Part shown: one piece after another, positions 1 to 8,407 of the stretch
Layout of the letters: each line of letters begins with the position of its first letter
How positions within the stretch are numbered: the first letter of the stretch is position 1
Assembly (NCBI GenBank): GCA_017464815.1
Contig: JAFTYI010000008.1
Location: 62,001-126,000 of the forward strand
Direction: 5' to 3'
Source of the DNA: Bacteroidaceae bacterium
GTDB lineage: Bacteria; Bacteroidota; Bacteroidia; Bacteroidales; Bacteroidaceae
DNA: 64,000 nucleotides
Notes under the pieces: generated by a model
Seen by the model: the letters and a program-made list of their open reading frames with translations, nothing else
Database searches by the model: none
What the model was told of the DNA's origin: nothing
Program-made: the position numbers and the translations under genes

Positions 1-1296
1 TTCACCAGTTCCATTGCCTGGTATCCCTCTCTCAACATCTGCTATTCGGTAGGTGTCGACGGCATTTCAGTGGCCATGCTTCTGCTCTCGGCCATCATTG
101 TCTTCACCGGTGTGTTCGCCTCATGGCGTCTGCAACCGCTGACGAAGGAGTATTTCCTCTGGTTCACCCTCCTGTCAATGGGTGTGTTCGGCTTCTTCAT
201 CTGCACCGACCTCTTCACCATGTTCATGTTCTATGAAGTGGCGCTCATCCCCATGTACCTGCTCATCGGCGTGTGGGGAAGCGGCAAGAAGGAGTATTCG
301 GCCATGAAGCTGACCCTGATGCTGATGGGAGGTTCGGCCTTCCTGCTGATAGGCATCTTGGGCATCTACTACGGCAGTGGTGCCGACACGATGAACCTTC
401 TTGAGATTGCCGCCAAGGGCAACATCCCCGTGGAACAGCAGCTCATCTGGTTCCCCCTCACCTTCCTCGGATTCGGAGTGTTGGGTGCCCTCTTCCCCTT
501 CCACACATGGAGCCCCGACGGTCACGCCTCAGCTCCCACGGCCGTGAGTATGCTTCACGCCGGTGTGTTGATGAAGCTCGGAGGCTACGGATGCTTCCGC
601 ATTGCCATGTATCTGATGCCCCAGGCAGCCGACGAGTTGGGATGGATATTCCTTGTGCTCACCGGCATCTCGGTTGTTTATGGAGCCTTCTCAGCTTGCG
701 TACAGACCGATTTGAAGTACATCAACGCCTACAGTTCGGTGAGCCACTGCGGCCTGGTGCTCTTTGCCATCCTGATGATGAATCAGACGGCCTGCACGGG
801 TGCCGTGCTCCAGATGCTCAGCCACGGACTCATGACCGCCCTCTTCTTTGCTCTCATCGGTATGATTTACGGACGGACACACACCCGCGACGTGCGCGAG
901 CTTTCGGGTTTGATGAAGGTAATGCCCTTCCTCGCCGTTTGTTACGTGATTGCCGGACTTGCCAACTTGGGACTCCCCGGCCTCAGCGGATTCATTGCCG
1001 AGATGACCATTTTCAACGGAGCCTTCCAGCTCGATGACCCCTTCCACCGCACGTGGACAATCATCGCCTGCTGCTCCATCGTCATCACGGCCGTCTATAT
1101 CCTCCGCCTGGTAGGCAAAATCCTCTATGGCACCTGCACCAACAAGCACCACCTTGCCCTGACCGATGCCACATGGGACGAGCGCACCGCCGTCATCATC
1201 CTCATCGCCTGCGTGGCCGCCCTCGGTATTGCACCTTGGTGGATCAGTGATATGATTAGTGAAAGTGTAGTGCCGGTGACCGACCTGTTCAGATAA
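1..1296 (+). CDS. nuoM: NADH-quinone oxidoreductase subunit M, 5' end outside window
   Basis: Antiporter-like membrane subunit of complex I, which couples quinone reduction to ion translocation in the inner membrane. The frame is open from base 1, so the gene starts upstream; the visible part begins FTSSIAWYPS and includes the typical GVDGIS stretch. The conserved block FPFHTWSPDGHASAPTAVS is followed by SMLHAGVLMKLGGYG, the antiporter-family helix with conserved His and Lys. Many hydrophobic segments continue to the C terminus (about 430 residues visible, of roughly 490-500 usual). nuoN follows at 1463, so this is the end of a nuo operon. NuoL is the main alternative, but the length, the NuoN neighbour and the motif wording favour NuoM. 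Confidence 0.95.
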   Translation, partial: FTSSIAWYPSLNICYSVGVDGISVAMLLLSAIIVFTGVFASWRLQPLTKEYFLWFTLLSMGVFGFFICTDLFTMFMFYEVALIPMYLLIGVWGSGKKEYSAMKLTLMLMGGSAFLLIGILGIYYGSGADTMNLLEIAAKGNIPVEQQLIWFPLTFLGFGVLGALFPFHTWSPDGHASAPTAVSMLHAGVLMKLGGYGCFRIAMYLMPQAADELGWIFLVLTGISVVYGAFSACVQTDLKYINAYSSVSHCGLVLFAILMMNQTACTGAVLQMLSHGLMTALFFALIGMIYGRTHTRDVRELSGLMKVMPFLAVCYVIAGLANLGLPGLSGFIAEMTIFNGAFQLDDPFHRTWTIIACCSIVITAVYILRLVGKILYGTCTNKHHLALTDATWDERTAVIILIACVAALGIAPWWISDMISESVVPVTDLFR

Positions 1297-1299
1297 CAG

Positions 1300-1447
1300 A
1301 CCCTCCCCCATCCCCTCCCTCTATGGAGGGGAGAGAAGGATACTACAGCAATAATATAATTAATAATGAATAGAGACAAATAATATAAATGATTAACAAG
1401 ACTATTCCTTCTCCCCTCCATAGAGGGAGGGGATGGGGGGAGGGTCT
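1300..1447. repeat. Inverted pair of a CCCTCCC...TCTATGGAGGGG dispersed repeat between nuoM and nuoN
   Basis: The left copy (about 1300-1345) contains ATCCCCTCCCTCTATGGAGG and the right copy (about 1403-1447) is its reverse complement, flanking an A/T-rich 60-base core. Each arm can itself fold through CCCTCC/GGAGGG. Related copies lie at 40976-41187 and, degraded and translated, at 8151-8188. The element sits between two genes of one operon, so it is probably transcribed and could act as an internal mRNA hairpin. Confidence 0.8.
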
Positions 1448-1462
1448 GATAAGATTTATTAC

Positions 1463-2905
1463 ATGGATTACTCACAATTCCTCATACTGAAAGAAGAGCT
1501 GTCGCTGATAGCCGTCATCGTCATCTTGTTTGTGGCCGACCTGCTCTTCCTTAGCCCCGATGCCCACAAGCACGGAGGCAAGCCGGTGTTGAACACCATC
1601 ATCCCCGTCGCACTGTTGTTGATACACACGCTCATCACCATCGTGCCGGGCCCCGAAGCCGAAGCCTTTGGAGGCATGTATCAGAATGCCCCCGTGCAGA
1701 GCATCGTCAAGTCCATCCTCAGCGTGGGCACACTCATCGTCTTCCTGATGGCTCACGAGTGGATGAAGTTGCCCGACACGGCACACAAGCAGGGCGAGTT
1801 CTACTTCCTCACCCTCTGCACCCTGTTAGGTATGTATTTCATGATTTCAGCTGGCCACTTCCTGATGTTCTTCATCGGATTGGAGACCGCCTCCATCCCC
1901 ATGGCAGCTCTCGTGGCCTTCGACAAGTATCGCCACCACTCGGCCGAGGCAGGTGCCAAGTACATCCTCACGGCACTCTTCTCCAGCGGCCTGTTGCTCT
2001 ATGGCCTCTCGCTGCTCTATGGCACCACGGGCACACTCTACTTTGCCGACCTGCCCGCCCACATCGACGGCAGCCCCATGCAGATTGTAGCCTTCGTCTT
2101 CCTCTTCTCAGGCTTGGGCTTCAAAATCTCCCTCGTGCCCTTCCACCTCTGGACAGCCGACGTTTACCAGGGTGCCCCCTCTACGGTGACAGCCTACTTG
2201 AGCGTCGTTTCCAAGGGAGCCGCCGCCTTCGTGCTGATGAGCCTCCTCTACAAGGTGTTCACCCCTATGGTCGACGATTGGCAGACAGTGCTCTACTGGG
2301 TCATCATCGCCTCCATCACGCTGGCCAACCTCTTTGCCCTGCGCCAGGAGAACATCAAGCGCTTGATGGCATTCAGCAGCATCTCACAAGCCGGTTACAT
2401 CATGCTCGGCGTCATTGCAGGCACGGCACAAGGTATGACCGCACTCATCTACTACGTGCTCATCTACCTTTTTGCCAACCTCTCGGTGTTCACCGTCATC
2501 ACCATCGTGGCACTACGCAGCCACAAGTTCACGGTTGAAGACTACAACGGCCTCTACAACACCAACCCCAAGATAGCCTTCCTGCTCACGTTGGCCCTCT
2601 TCTCGTTGGCCGGCATTCCCCCGTTTGCAGGCTTCTTCTCGAAGTTCTTCATCTTCGCTGCCGCTTTCGAGGGAGGTTGGCACATGCTGGTGTTCATCGC
2701 CTTGGTCAACACCGTGCTTTCGCTCTACTACTACCTGCGCATCGTCAAGGCCATGTACATCTGCAAGAGCGACGAGCCGATAGCCCCCTTCCGCTCCGAT
2801 AACTACACCCGTGCCGCCCTCATCATCTGCACCCTTGGCATCATCCTGTTCAGCATTGCCAGCAGTGTGTACGAAACCATCGGCAACTATGCTTTCGGCA
2901 TGTAA
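1463..2905 (+). CDS. nuoN: NADH-quinone oxidoreductase subunit N
   Basis: Complex I membrane antiporter-like subunit, about 480 residues with 13-14 hydrophobic segments. The block [20 protein letters not shown] followed by [12 protein letters not shown] carries the conserved lysine helix of NuoN, and [17 protein letters not shown] is the usual second Lys/His helix region. I place the start at the ATG of [13 protein letters not shown]; the upstream in-frame ATG at 1433 lies inside the G-rich repeat that separates this gene from nuoM. It is the last gene of the nuo operon: a palindrome ending in a T run follows at 2940. Confidence 0.95.
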   Translation: MDYSQFLILKEELSLIAVIVILFVADLLFLSPDAHKHGGKPVLNTIIPVALLLIHTLITIVPGPEAEAFGGMYQNAPVQSIVKSILSVGTLIVFLMAHEWMKLPDTAHKQGEFYFLTLCTLLGMYFMISAGHFLMFFIGLETASIPMAALVAFDKYRHHSAEAGAKYILTALFSSGLLLYGLSLLYGTTGTLYFADLPAHIDGSPMQIVAFVFLFSGLGFKISLVPFHLWTADVYQGAPSTVTAYLSVVSKGAAAFVLMSLLYKVFTPMVDDWQTVLYWVIIASITLANLFALRQENIKRLMAFSSISQAGYIMLGVIAGTAQGMTALIYYVLIYLFANLSVFTVITIVALRSHKFTVEDYNGLYNTNPKIAFLLTLALFSLAGIPPFAGFFSKFFIFAAAFEGGWHMLVFIALVNTVLSLYYYLRIVKAMYICKSDEPIAPFRSDNYTRAALIICTLGIILFSIASSVYETIGNYAFGM

Positions 2906-2939
2906 CATCCGATAAAGGCACAAGATTACGGACTCCATT

Positions 2940-2994
2940 GCGCGGATTACACGGTGTTGTCTTCATTCAACGCCGTGTAATCCGCGCTTTTTTT
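2940..2994. terminator. Palindrome GCGCGGATTACACGG with T run, ending the nuo operon
   Basis: A perfect 15-bp inverted repeat (2940-2954 with 2973-2987) is followed by CTTTTTTTG. It has the form of an intrinsic terminator. It also belongs to the dispersed CGCGGATTAC palindrome family found at 31221, 49641 and elsewhere in this window, so a repeat seems to have been recruited as the terminator. Confidence 0.75.
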
Positions 2995-3811
2995 GCCCTT
3001 TCGAAAAGCTTTCTGCAAAACAATTCAGCATTTAGAATCAGTTCGCTACCGTTCATCAAAAATATTTCTATTTTTTCACATCCTTTACATTGTAAACATT
3101 TCGCCGATTGCAATGTAAGGAAACGAAAAAAATGCGCTTCTCCATCGGCATCATCCCAAGGCTAAGCCCACCTTAACCCAAGGCTGAGGTTGCCTTATCC
3201 ATGGGCTGAGCATCAGCCATTTATGACCCGATTAAAATTCTGCCCATTTTTCGTGCGGAAGAAAACTCGTGTGCATACAGGCGATTCTCACGCGGCCAGT
3301 TTTGCATAATTATGCAGTGAGGGGTGTATAATTATGCATTCGAGTGCGTTATAAAAACAATGGCAAACTCTATTCGACGACGCCTTTCGGCAGTACCTAT
3401 CCTAAACATCCGCTCTTTCGCTCCTAAACGTCCGTCGAAGAACTCCTGAATTTCCAACGGTGCGCAACTGCGCACGGATGCAACCACTCCTAAATTTCCG
3501 CGCATGTTTAGGAGCGGATGAGTGGAAACGCCCGTTTGAGGCCAGCTCTCCAAGCCTTCCTCTTCCCTTCCTTATGCATATTTATGCGGAAGTCTGCCCG
3601 TTTCGTAGTGCGTTGCTTCAACGAAATAGGAACGAAATAGAAGTGCGTGATTTATTACTAGGGGGTGTAAAGGAAAAGTGCAAGCAAAACATTCTAAGCA
3701 GTCCCACTGTTTTAGGGGGACGAGCCTTCAGGCGGAGGGGGTAAAACATGTTCTTCAACACATTTCCAAAAATTCTTCATTCTTCACTCCTCACTCTTCA
3801 TTTATATTTTG
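2995..3811. other. Gene-free stretch before the defence island
   Basis: I find no convincing protein gene here. Short frames exist, but they lack family features and a plausible initiation context. The stretch holds a run of imperfect units at about 3150-3225 built on CCAAGGCTNAG..TTGCCTTA/CCATGGGCTGAGC, two TTTTGCATAATTATGC-like inverted segments near 3300-3335, several CTCCTAAAYNTCCG-type units at 3409-3500, and an exact hairpin CTCCTAAA/TTTAGGAG at 3487-3514. It looks like accumulated repeat debris at an island edge. Confidence 0.5.
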
Positions 3812-3819
3812 TATCTTTG
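3812..3819 (+). promoter_or_regulatory. Bacteroides-type -7 element TATCTTTG for the putative ncRNA
   Basis: TATCTTTG matches TAnnTTTG and predicts a start near 3825. No good TTG lies at the expected -33 distance. The next 350 bases are highly structured and end in an intrinsic terminator, which supports this as a real promoter. Confidence 0.6.
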
Positions 3820-3825
3820 TCCCGC

Positions 3826-4178
3826 TACTTCACCCAATGCCTTTCATAAGAGCAAAGGATGGGGTGGCGGACATATATGAAAAGGCGTTTACGACGCTTT
3901 GGTTTTGACGGTTGGAAATCCTGAGAAAATTTCAAATGAATGTCAGAAGCAAAGCAACGGTAGATGCCCCTTGGATGTGTTGTATGCACTCCCGCGCTTT
4001 ACCGCTTAGCGGCCCTTGGTGTATCCGTATGCCAAAGGCCAACTTTTGGTATAGGCCGAGTGTTATATCTATACATTCGGCGTGGGGTTTTCTGAAGTTG
4101 CTCGTTTCGACATTCGGGCAATTCTCAGGAGCCTCTAACCGTGAAGCGAGCGACGATGCAGGGCTTCACGTCTTTTTT
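3826..4178 (+). ncRNA. Putative structured RNA of about 350 nt, family unknown
   Basis: Between the -7 element at 3812 and the terminator at 4140-4178 the sequence folds into several separate helices that I can pair by eye: CCGC/GCGG (4002-4012), TATGCCAAA with TTTGGTATA (4028-4053), GCCGAGTGT with ACATTCGGC (4055-4081), TTGCTCG with CGGGCAA (4098-4121), and CGTGAAGC with GCTTCACG (4140-4170). Several helices use G-U pairs, which is expected of RNA and not of a DNA palindrome. I do not recognise RNase P RNA, tmRNA or 6S RNA motifs. The frame at 3912-4205 reads as low-quality protein. From memory, similar non-coding sequence recurs in Bacteroides genomes, but I cannot name it. It lies directly upstream of the defence operon. 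Confidence 0.55.
4140..4178 (+). terminator. Intrinsic terminator of the putative ncRNA
   Basis: An exact 8-bp stem CGTGAAGC/GCTTCACG with a 15-base loop is followed at once by TCTTTTTT. It lies 78 bases before the helicase start codon, so the ncRNA either ends here or acts as an attenuated leader of the helicase operon. Confidence 0.65.
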
Positions 4179-4255
4179 ATATCTGTACCAAAGGGAAAAA
4201 CTTAATCATCCACACGATTACCAACATCGGTTAGCCCTGGCCGTCAGGAAACGGC

Positions 4256-7200
4256 ATGAAGCTGATAGACAACATACACGACCGGTTGAAGGACGACCTC
4301 GCCACCGAGATTCGCTCGGGTAGCCGCGTGGCCATTGCTGCCTCGTGCTTCTCTATCTACGCTTTTGAGGAGTTGAAGAGCCAGTTGGCCGGCATCGACG
4401 AGTTGCGCTTCATCTTCACCTCGCCCACCTTTGTCACTGAGAAGGCCAACAAGCAGAAGCGCGAGTTCTACATCCCCCGCCTCAACCGCGAACGCAACCT
4501 CTATGGCTCGGAGTTTGAAGTCAAGCTTCGCAACGAACTCTCCCAACGAGCCATTGCCCGCGAGTGTGCCGAGTGGATACGGCAAAAGGCCTGCTTCAAG
4601 AGCAACCGCACGGGCGAGCAGATGCAAGGCTTCGCCACCGTGGACGACAAGGCCTATATGCCCATCACGGGCTTCACCACCGTAGAGCTGGGATGTGAGC
4701 GCGGAGACAATGCCTACACCATGATCAACAAGTTCGAGGCTCCCTTCTCGCAATCTTACCTTTCGCTCTTCGACCAGATTTGGAACGACACGGCCAAGAT
4801 GCAGGTAGTTACCGACGAGGTGCTCGACAACATCACCAATGCCTACAAGGAGAATGCCCCCGACTTCATCTACTTCGTCACCCTCTACAACATCTTTCGT
4901 GAGTTCTTGGACGACCTTTCCGAAGACACCTTGCCCAACGAAGCCACCGGTTTCAAGGACAGCGTCATTTGGGGAAAACTCTATAACTTCCAGAAGGATG
5001 CCTGTCTGGCCATCATCAACAAGTTGGAGAAGTACAACGGTTGCATCCTGGCCGACTCCGTAGGTTTGGGTAAGACCTTCACCGCCCTTTCCGTGATCAA
5101 ATACTATCAGCAACGAAACAAGAACATCCTGGTGCTTTGCCCCAAGAAACTCAACGAGAACTGGATGACCTATCGGAGCAACTATCGCAACAACCCTTTG
5201 ATAAAGGACCGATTGCGCTACGATGTATTGTTTCATACCGACCTCTCGCGCATGAGTGGCGAGTCGAACGGTCTCAACCTTGAACTCTTCGAGTGGAGCA
5301 CCTACGACCTCATTGTCATCGACGAGTCGCACAACTTCCGCAACGGAGGAAAGGTGACGACGGATGAGAATGACGAGAATCCGCGTGAAAACCGCTACCT
5401 GCAATTGCTCAACAAGGTCATCCGCAAGGGGGTGAAGACCAAGGTGCTGATGCTCTCGGCCACACCCGTGAACAACCGCTTCAATGATTTGAAGAATCAG
5501 ATTGCACTCGCTTACGAGGGAGACTCTGAAAACATCGATGGCCTGCTCAACACGAGCCATAGCATCGACGACATCTTCCGTCAGGCACAAGCGGAATATA
5601 ACCGTTGGTCAAAGCTTCCGCCCGAAGGACGCACCACCAAAGAACTTCTGAATCGCCTGAGTTTCGACTTCTTCGAAGTGCTCGATAGCGTCACCATTGC
5701 CCGTAGCCGTAAGCACATCGAACAATACTACGACACCACCGACATCGGTAAGTTCCCTACACGACTGACACCCATTGCTCGCCGTCCACACCTAACCGAC
5801 TTGGATAGTGCCATCAATTACAATGAGATATACGGGATAGTCAGCCACTTGAATCTGGCCATATACACCCCGTCGGACTTCATCCTGCCAAGCAGGTTGT
5901 CTAAATATGTAAACATCACGAGTGAAGAGGAGTACTCCGGCCTTACCATGAAAGGGCGCGAACGGGGTATCCGCAAGTTGATGAGCATCAACCTGCTCAA
6001 ACGCCTCGAAAGTTCGGTCAACTCCTTCCGATTGACGCTCGAACGCATCAAAGGCTTGATTGCTTCGACGATAGACAGAATTAATTCTTTAGACGCAGAC
6101 GACGCGGATAACACAGATTATTCTTTATCCCATCCGCATGGTAAGATTAAATCCGCGTCATCCGCGTCATCCGCGTCTGAAAAATTATTCATTGAAGTAG
6201 AGGAATTAGACACCGACTTCGACTTCGACGACCGGGAGACAGATATGTTCATCGGTGGCAAGAAGACGAAGATAGCCCTGCAAGACCTCGATTACATTGC
6301 TTGGCGCAGCTATTTGAAGGAGGATTTGGAGAATTTGAATCTGCTGCTCCTCATGCTTGCCGACATCACTCCCGAGCACGATAGCAAACTCTTGCAACTC
6401 ATTGACGACCTCCGCCATAAGTTTGCCAACCCCATAAATGGTAATAACAAGAAGGTCATCATCTTCACTGCTTTTAGCGACACGGCCGAATACCTTTACG
6501 ATTGCCTGGCCGAGCGCATCAGGGAGAAACATGGTTTGCACACCGCCCTTGTCACCGGTCAGGTGGAGGCTCGTACCACCTTGAACCTTCCTCGGGGTGA
6601 GAAGCTCGACTTCAACAAAGTGCTCACCCTCTTTTCGCCCATCTCCAAAGAGGGGCATACGGTTTATCCCCACTTATTCAAAACTCATTTTTCATCCGCA
6701 GATGACACAGATTGCGCAGATTATTCTTTTTCTCATCCGCATGGTAGAATTAAATCCGCGTCATCCGCGTCATCCGCGTCTGAAAAATTCTCGATTGACG
6801 TTCTCATCGCCACCGATTGCATCAGTGAAGGTCAAAACCTGCAAGATTGCGACTATCTCATCAACTACGATATCCATTGGAACCCCGTGCGCATTATCCA
6901 GCGCTTTGGGCGAATTGACCGTATAGGAAGCAAGAACGATGTTATCCAACTCGTCAACTACTGGCCCGATATGGACTTGGACGAATACATCGACCTCAAA
7001 GGGCGTGTGGAAGCCCGCATGAAAGTGTCGGTAATGACCAGTACGGGCGATGACAACCCCATTTCTCCTGAAGAAAAGGGAGATTTGGAGTATCGTCGTG
7101 AGCAACTCAAGCGCCTGCAAAGCGAAGTGGTGGATATCGAAGAGATGAACACCGGCATCAGCATCATGGACTTGGGGTTGAACGAGTTCCGCCTCGACCT

Positions 7201-7747
7201 GCTTGCCTATATGCAAGACAATCCCAATATCGAGCACACCCCCTTTGGTCTTCATGCCGTAGTTCCTGCTTCTGAGGCTTGCCCTCCAGGGGTAGTATAT
7301 GTATTGAAGAACCGAAACAACGGAGTGAACATCGACCGTAAGAACCGTTTGCATCCGTTTTATATGGTGTACATCTCCGCGGTTTGTCATGCTGAGCAAA
7401 GCGAAGCATCTGTGAACGTTAGCAATAATAATCATTCTCAGATATTCATCAACCACCTTCAACCGAAGGAACTGTTGGATTGTATGCGCCTTCTCTGTAA
7501 AGGTAAAAATACTCCCAATATGGACATCTGCCGGGAGTTCAACCGCATTACTCGTGACGGAAAGAACATGCAACACTATTCTGAACTGTTGGGCGATGCC
7601 ATCTCCTCCATCATCCACGTAAAGGCAGAGAGCGACATCGACTCCTTCCTCAGTGGTGCACAAGGTTCGCTCTTCACCGAAGAGATACGAGGATTGGATG
7701 ATTTTGAATTGATATGTTTCCTCGTAATTCAACATCCCCAGACATAA
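4256..7747 (+). CDS. SNF2-type helicase with PLD-like N-terminal region, defence-associated
   Basis: An ATP-dependent DNA translocase of 1163 residues. The N terminus (about 1-180) resembles a phospholipase-D-like domain. The SF2 core has Walker [10 protein letters not shown] at 266-274, DESH at 356-359, SAT at 401 and motif [12 protein letters not shown] near 882. The ATG at 4256 follows a purine-rich AGGAAA. DUF4391, mod and res lie downstream on the same strand, an arrangement that I associate with anti-phage helicase/methylase/restriction loci. The gene carries three in-frame foreign repeats at residues about 612-641, 813-842 and 1043-1052, all between conserved motifs. Whether the enlarged protein is active is unknown, but there are no stops or frameshifts. 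Confidence 0.85.
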   Translation: MKLIDNIHDRLKDDLATEIRSGSRVAIAASCFSIYAFEELKSQLAGIDELRFIFTSPTFVTEKANKQKREFYIPRLNRERNLYGSEFEVKLRNELSQRAIARECAEWIRQKACFKSNRTGEQMQGFATVDDKAYMPITGFTTVELGCERGDNAYTMINKFEAPFSQSYLSLFDQIWNDTAKMQVVTDEVLDNITNAYKENAPDFIYFVTLYNIFREFLDDLSEDTLPNEATGFKDSVIWGKLYNFQKDACLAIINKLEKYNGCILADSVGLGKTFTALSVIKYYQQRNKNILVLCPKKLNENWMTYRSNYRNNPLIKDRLRYDVLFHTDLSRMSGESNGLNLELFEWSTYDLIVIDESHNFRNGGKVTTDENDENPRENRYLQLLNKVIRKGVKTKVLMLSATPVNNRFNDLKNQIALAYEGDSENIDGLLNTSHSIDDIFRQAQAEYNRWSKLPPEGRTTKELLNRLSFDFFEVLDSVTIARSRKHIEQYYDTTDIGKFPTRLTPIARRPHLTDLDSAINYNEIYGIVSHLNLAIYTPSDFILPSRLSKYVNITSEEEYSGLTMKGRERGIRKLMSINLLKRLESSVNSFRLTLERIKGLIASTIDRINSLDADDADNTDYSLSHPHGKIKSASSASSASEKLFIEVEELDTDFDFDDRETDMFIGGKKTKIALQDLDYIAWRSYLKEDLENLNLLLLMLADITPEHDSKLLQLIDDLRHKFANPINGNNKKVIIFTAFSDTAEYLYDCLAERIREKHGLHTALVTGQVEARTTLNLPRGEKLDFNKVLTLFSPISKEGHTVYPHLFKTHFSSADDTDCADYSFSHPHGRIKSASSASSASEKFSIDVLIATDCISEGQNLQDCDYLINYDIHWNPVRIIQRFGRIDRIGSKNDVIQLVNYWPDMDLDEYIDLKGRVEARMKVSVMTSTGDDNPISPEEKGDLEYRREQLKRLQSEVVDIEEMNTGISIMDLGLNEFRLDLLAYMQDNPNIEHTPFGLHAVVPASEACPPGVVYVLKNRNNGVNIDRKNRLHPFYMVYISAVCHAEQSEASVNVSNNNHSQIFINHLQPKELLDCMRLLCKGKNTPNMDICREFNRITRDGKNMQHYSELLGDAISSIIHVKAESDIDSFLSGAQGSLFTEEIRGLDDFELICFLVIQHPQT
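6091..6178 (+). repeat. In-frame palindromic element, copy 1, inside the helicase gene
   Basis: The left arm 6091-6119 (AGACGCAGACGACGCGGAT...) pairs with the right arm 6150-6178 (...ATCCGCGTCATCCGCGTCT) around a 30-base loop. The translated product includes [10 protein letters not shown] and [19 protein letters not shown]. The same palindrome lies between genes at 23981, 38379 and elsewhere, so this is an inserted dispersed element that happens to be open in this frame. Confidence 0.9.
6694..6781 (+). repeat. In-frame palindromic element, copy 2, inside the helicase gene
   Basis: The arms 6694-6722 and 6753-6781 enclose a 30-base loop nearly identical to that of copy 1. It encodes [19 protein letters not shown], almost the same peptide in the same reading frame as copy 1. 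The left arm has decayed (more mismatches to the family consensus) while the right arm is intact. Confidence 0.9.
7384..7412 (+). repeat. In-frame fragment of a GCTGAGCAAAGCGAAGCATC-type dispersed repeat
   Basis: The stretch TGTCATGCTGAGCAAAGCGA... matches a short repeat that I know as widespread in Bacteroidetes intergenic DNA (TGTCATnCTGAGCgAAGCgAAG). It is translated as [10 protein letters not shown] between two segments that look conserved (HPFYMVYIS before, [18 protein letters not shown] after). Confidence 0.65.
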
Positions 7748-7790
7748 CCATCTTCTTTTAATTTTTAACTTTTAATTTTTAATTTAATAA

Positions 7791-8405
7791 ATGTACGGCC
7801 TACCACAAAGCACCGAAGTAAAGAAGCAACTTCCGAAGCGTGCCATCTATGCGAAGTTCGACATGTCCGCCTCGCAACGCGAAAGTTTCGATGCCGACGT
7901 GAGCACACTATATATAATAGGTATAGTGTCGCCTCGCACCGTGCCCGCCATCGCTGAGGGAATGGATGTGAAAGAAATCTATGTGCTGGCCTTGCAGATG
8001 AAGCGCAAGGAGTACGACGCGAAGAACATCACGCTACTCACCCGTCTCATCCCCCAACGGATGGTGTTTGCCCTGCAATACGAGGAGGAAGTACAGTTTG
8101 CCATCTACCACACCAAGTTGATATGCTCTGAATGGATGTCTCGTGATGCAGACTCCTTCCCTATAGGGGAGGTTGGGAGGGGTCTCCTCAATCTTGACAC
8201 CGTATGGGAAAACCTTGTGCGGGGCATCGGGGGGATATTACCTGAAGAAAATTTCTCCCTCACGGAGCAAATATTTTTTTCAGACCTGAGAGAAAAAACG
8301 CTCAAGCAAATAGCCACTCTTGAGCGCAAAATGGCGAGTGAGAAACAGCCACGAAGGAAGCGCGAATTATTTGAACAGATTAAGGAATTGAAAAAGCAAC
8401 TATAA
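7791..8405 (+). CDS. DUF4391 domain protein
   Basis: A soluble protein of 204 residues beginning MYGLPQSTEVKKQLPKRAIY, which I recognise as DUF4391. Its biochemical role is unknown; it accompanies helicase/methylase defence loci, so a role as adaptor or assembly factor is inferred. The C terminus (from about residue 165) is rich in charged heptad-like sequence and may form a coiled coil. It starts 43 bases after the helicase stop in an A/T-rich gap and is followed 2 bases later by mod. Residues about 120-133 (DSFPIGEVGRGL) come from a dispersed repeat inserted in frame. Confidence 0.8.
   Translation: MYGLPQSTEVKKQLPKRAIYAKFDMSASQRESFDADVSTLYIIGIVSPRTVPAIAEGMDVKEIYVLALQMKRKEYDAKNITLLTRLIPQRMVFALQYEEEVQFAIYHTKLICSEWMSRDADSFPIGEVGRGLLNLDTVWENLVRGIGGILPEENFSLTEQIFFSDLREKTLKQIATLERKMASEKQPRRKRELFEQIKELKKQL
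8151..8188 (+). repeat. In-frame copy of the GGGGAGG/CCTCCCC dispersed repeat inside the DUF4391 gene
   Basis: GACTCCTTCCCTATAGGGGA followed by GGTTGGGAGGGGTCTC is, in reverse complement, like the repeat between nuoM and nuoN and the block before DUF456. It is translated without interrupting the gene. Confidence 0.7.
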
Positions 8406-8407
8406 TT

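Noticed and set aside
3912-4205. A 97-codon open frame within the putative ncRNA
   Set aside because: Its composition (many Trp, Cys, Met, Pro) is unlike any protein family, and it runs through the terminator stem; the RNA helices explain the conservation better.
4244-5590. Long minus-strand frame opposite the helicase
   Set aside because: Antisense shadow: strongly Val/Leu/Gly/His-biased and opposite a gene with clear helicase motifs.
6091-6781. Possibility that the helicase gene is a pseudogene disrupted by repeats
   Set aside because: The frame remains open through all three insertions and all helicase motifs before and after them are in one frame.
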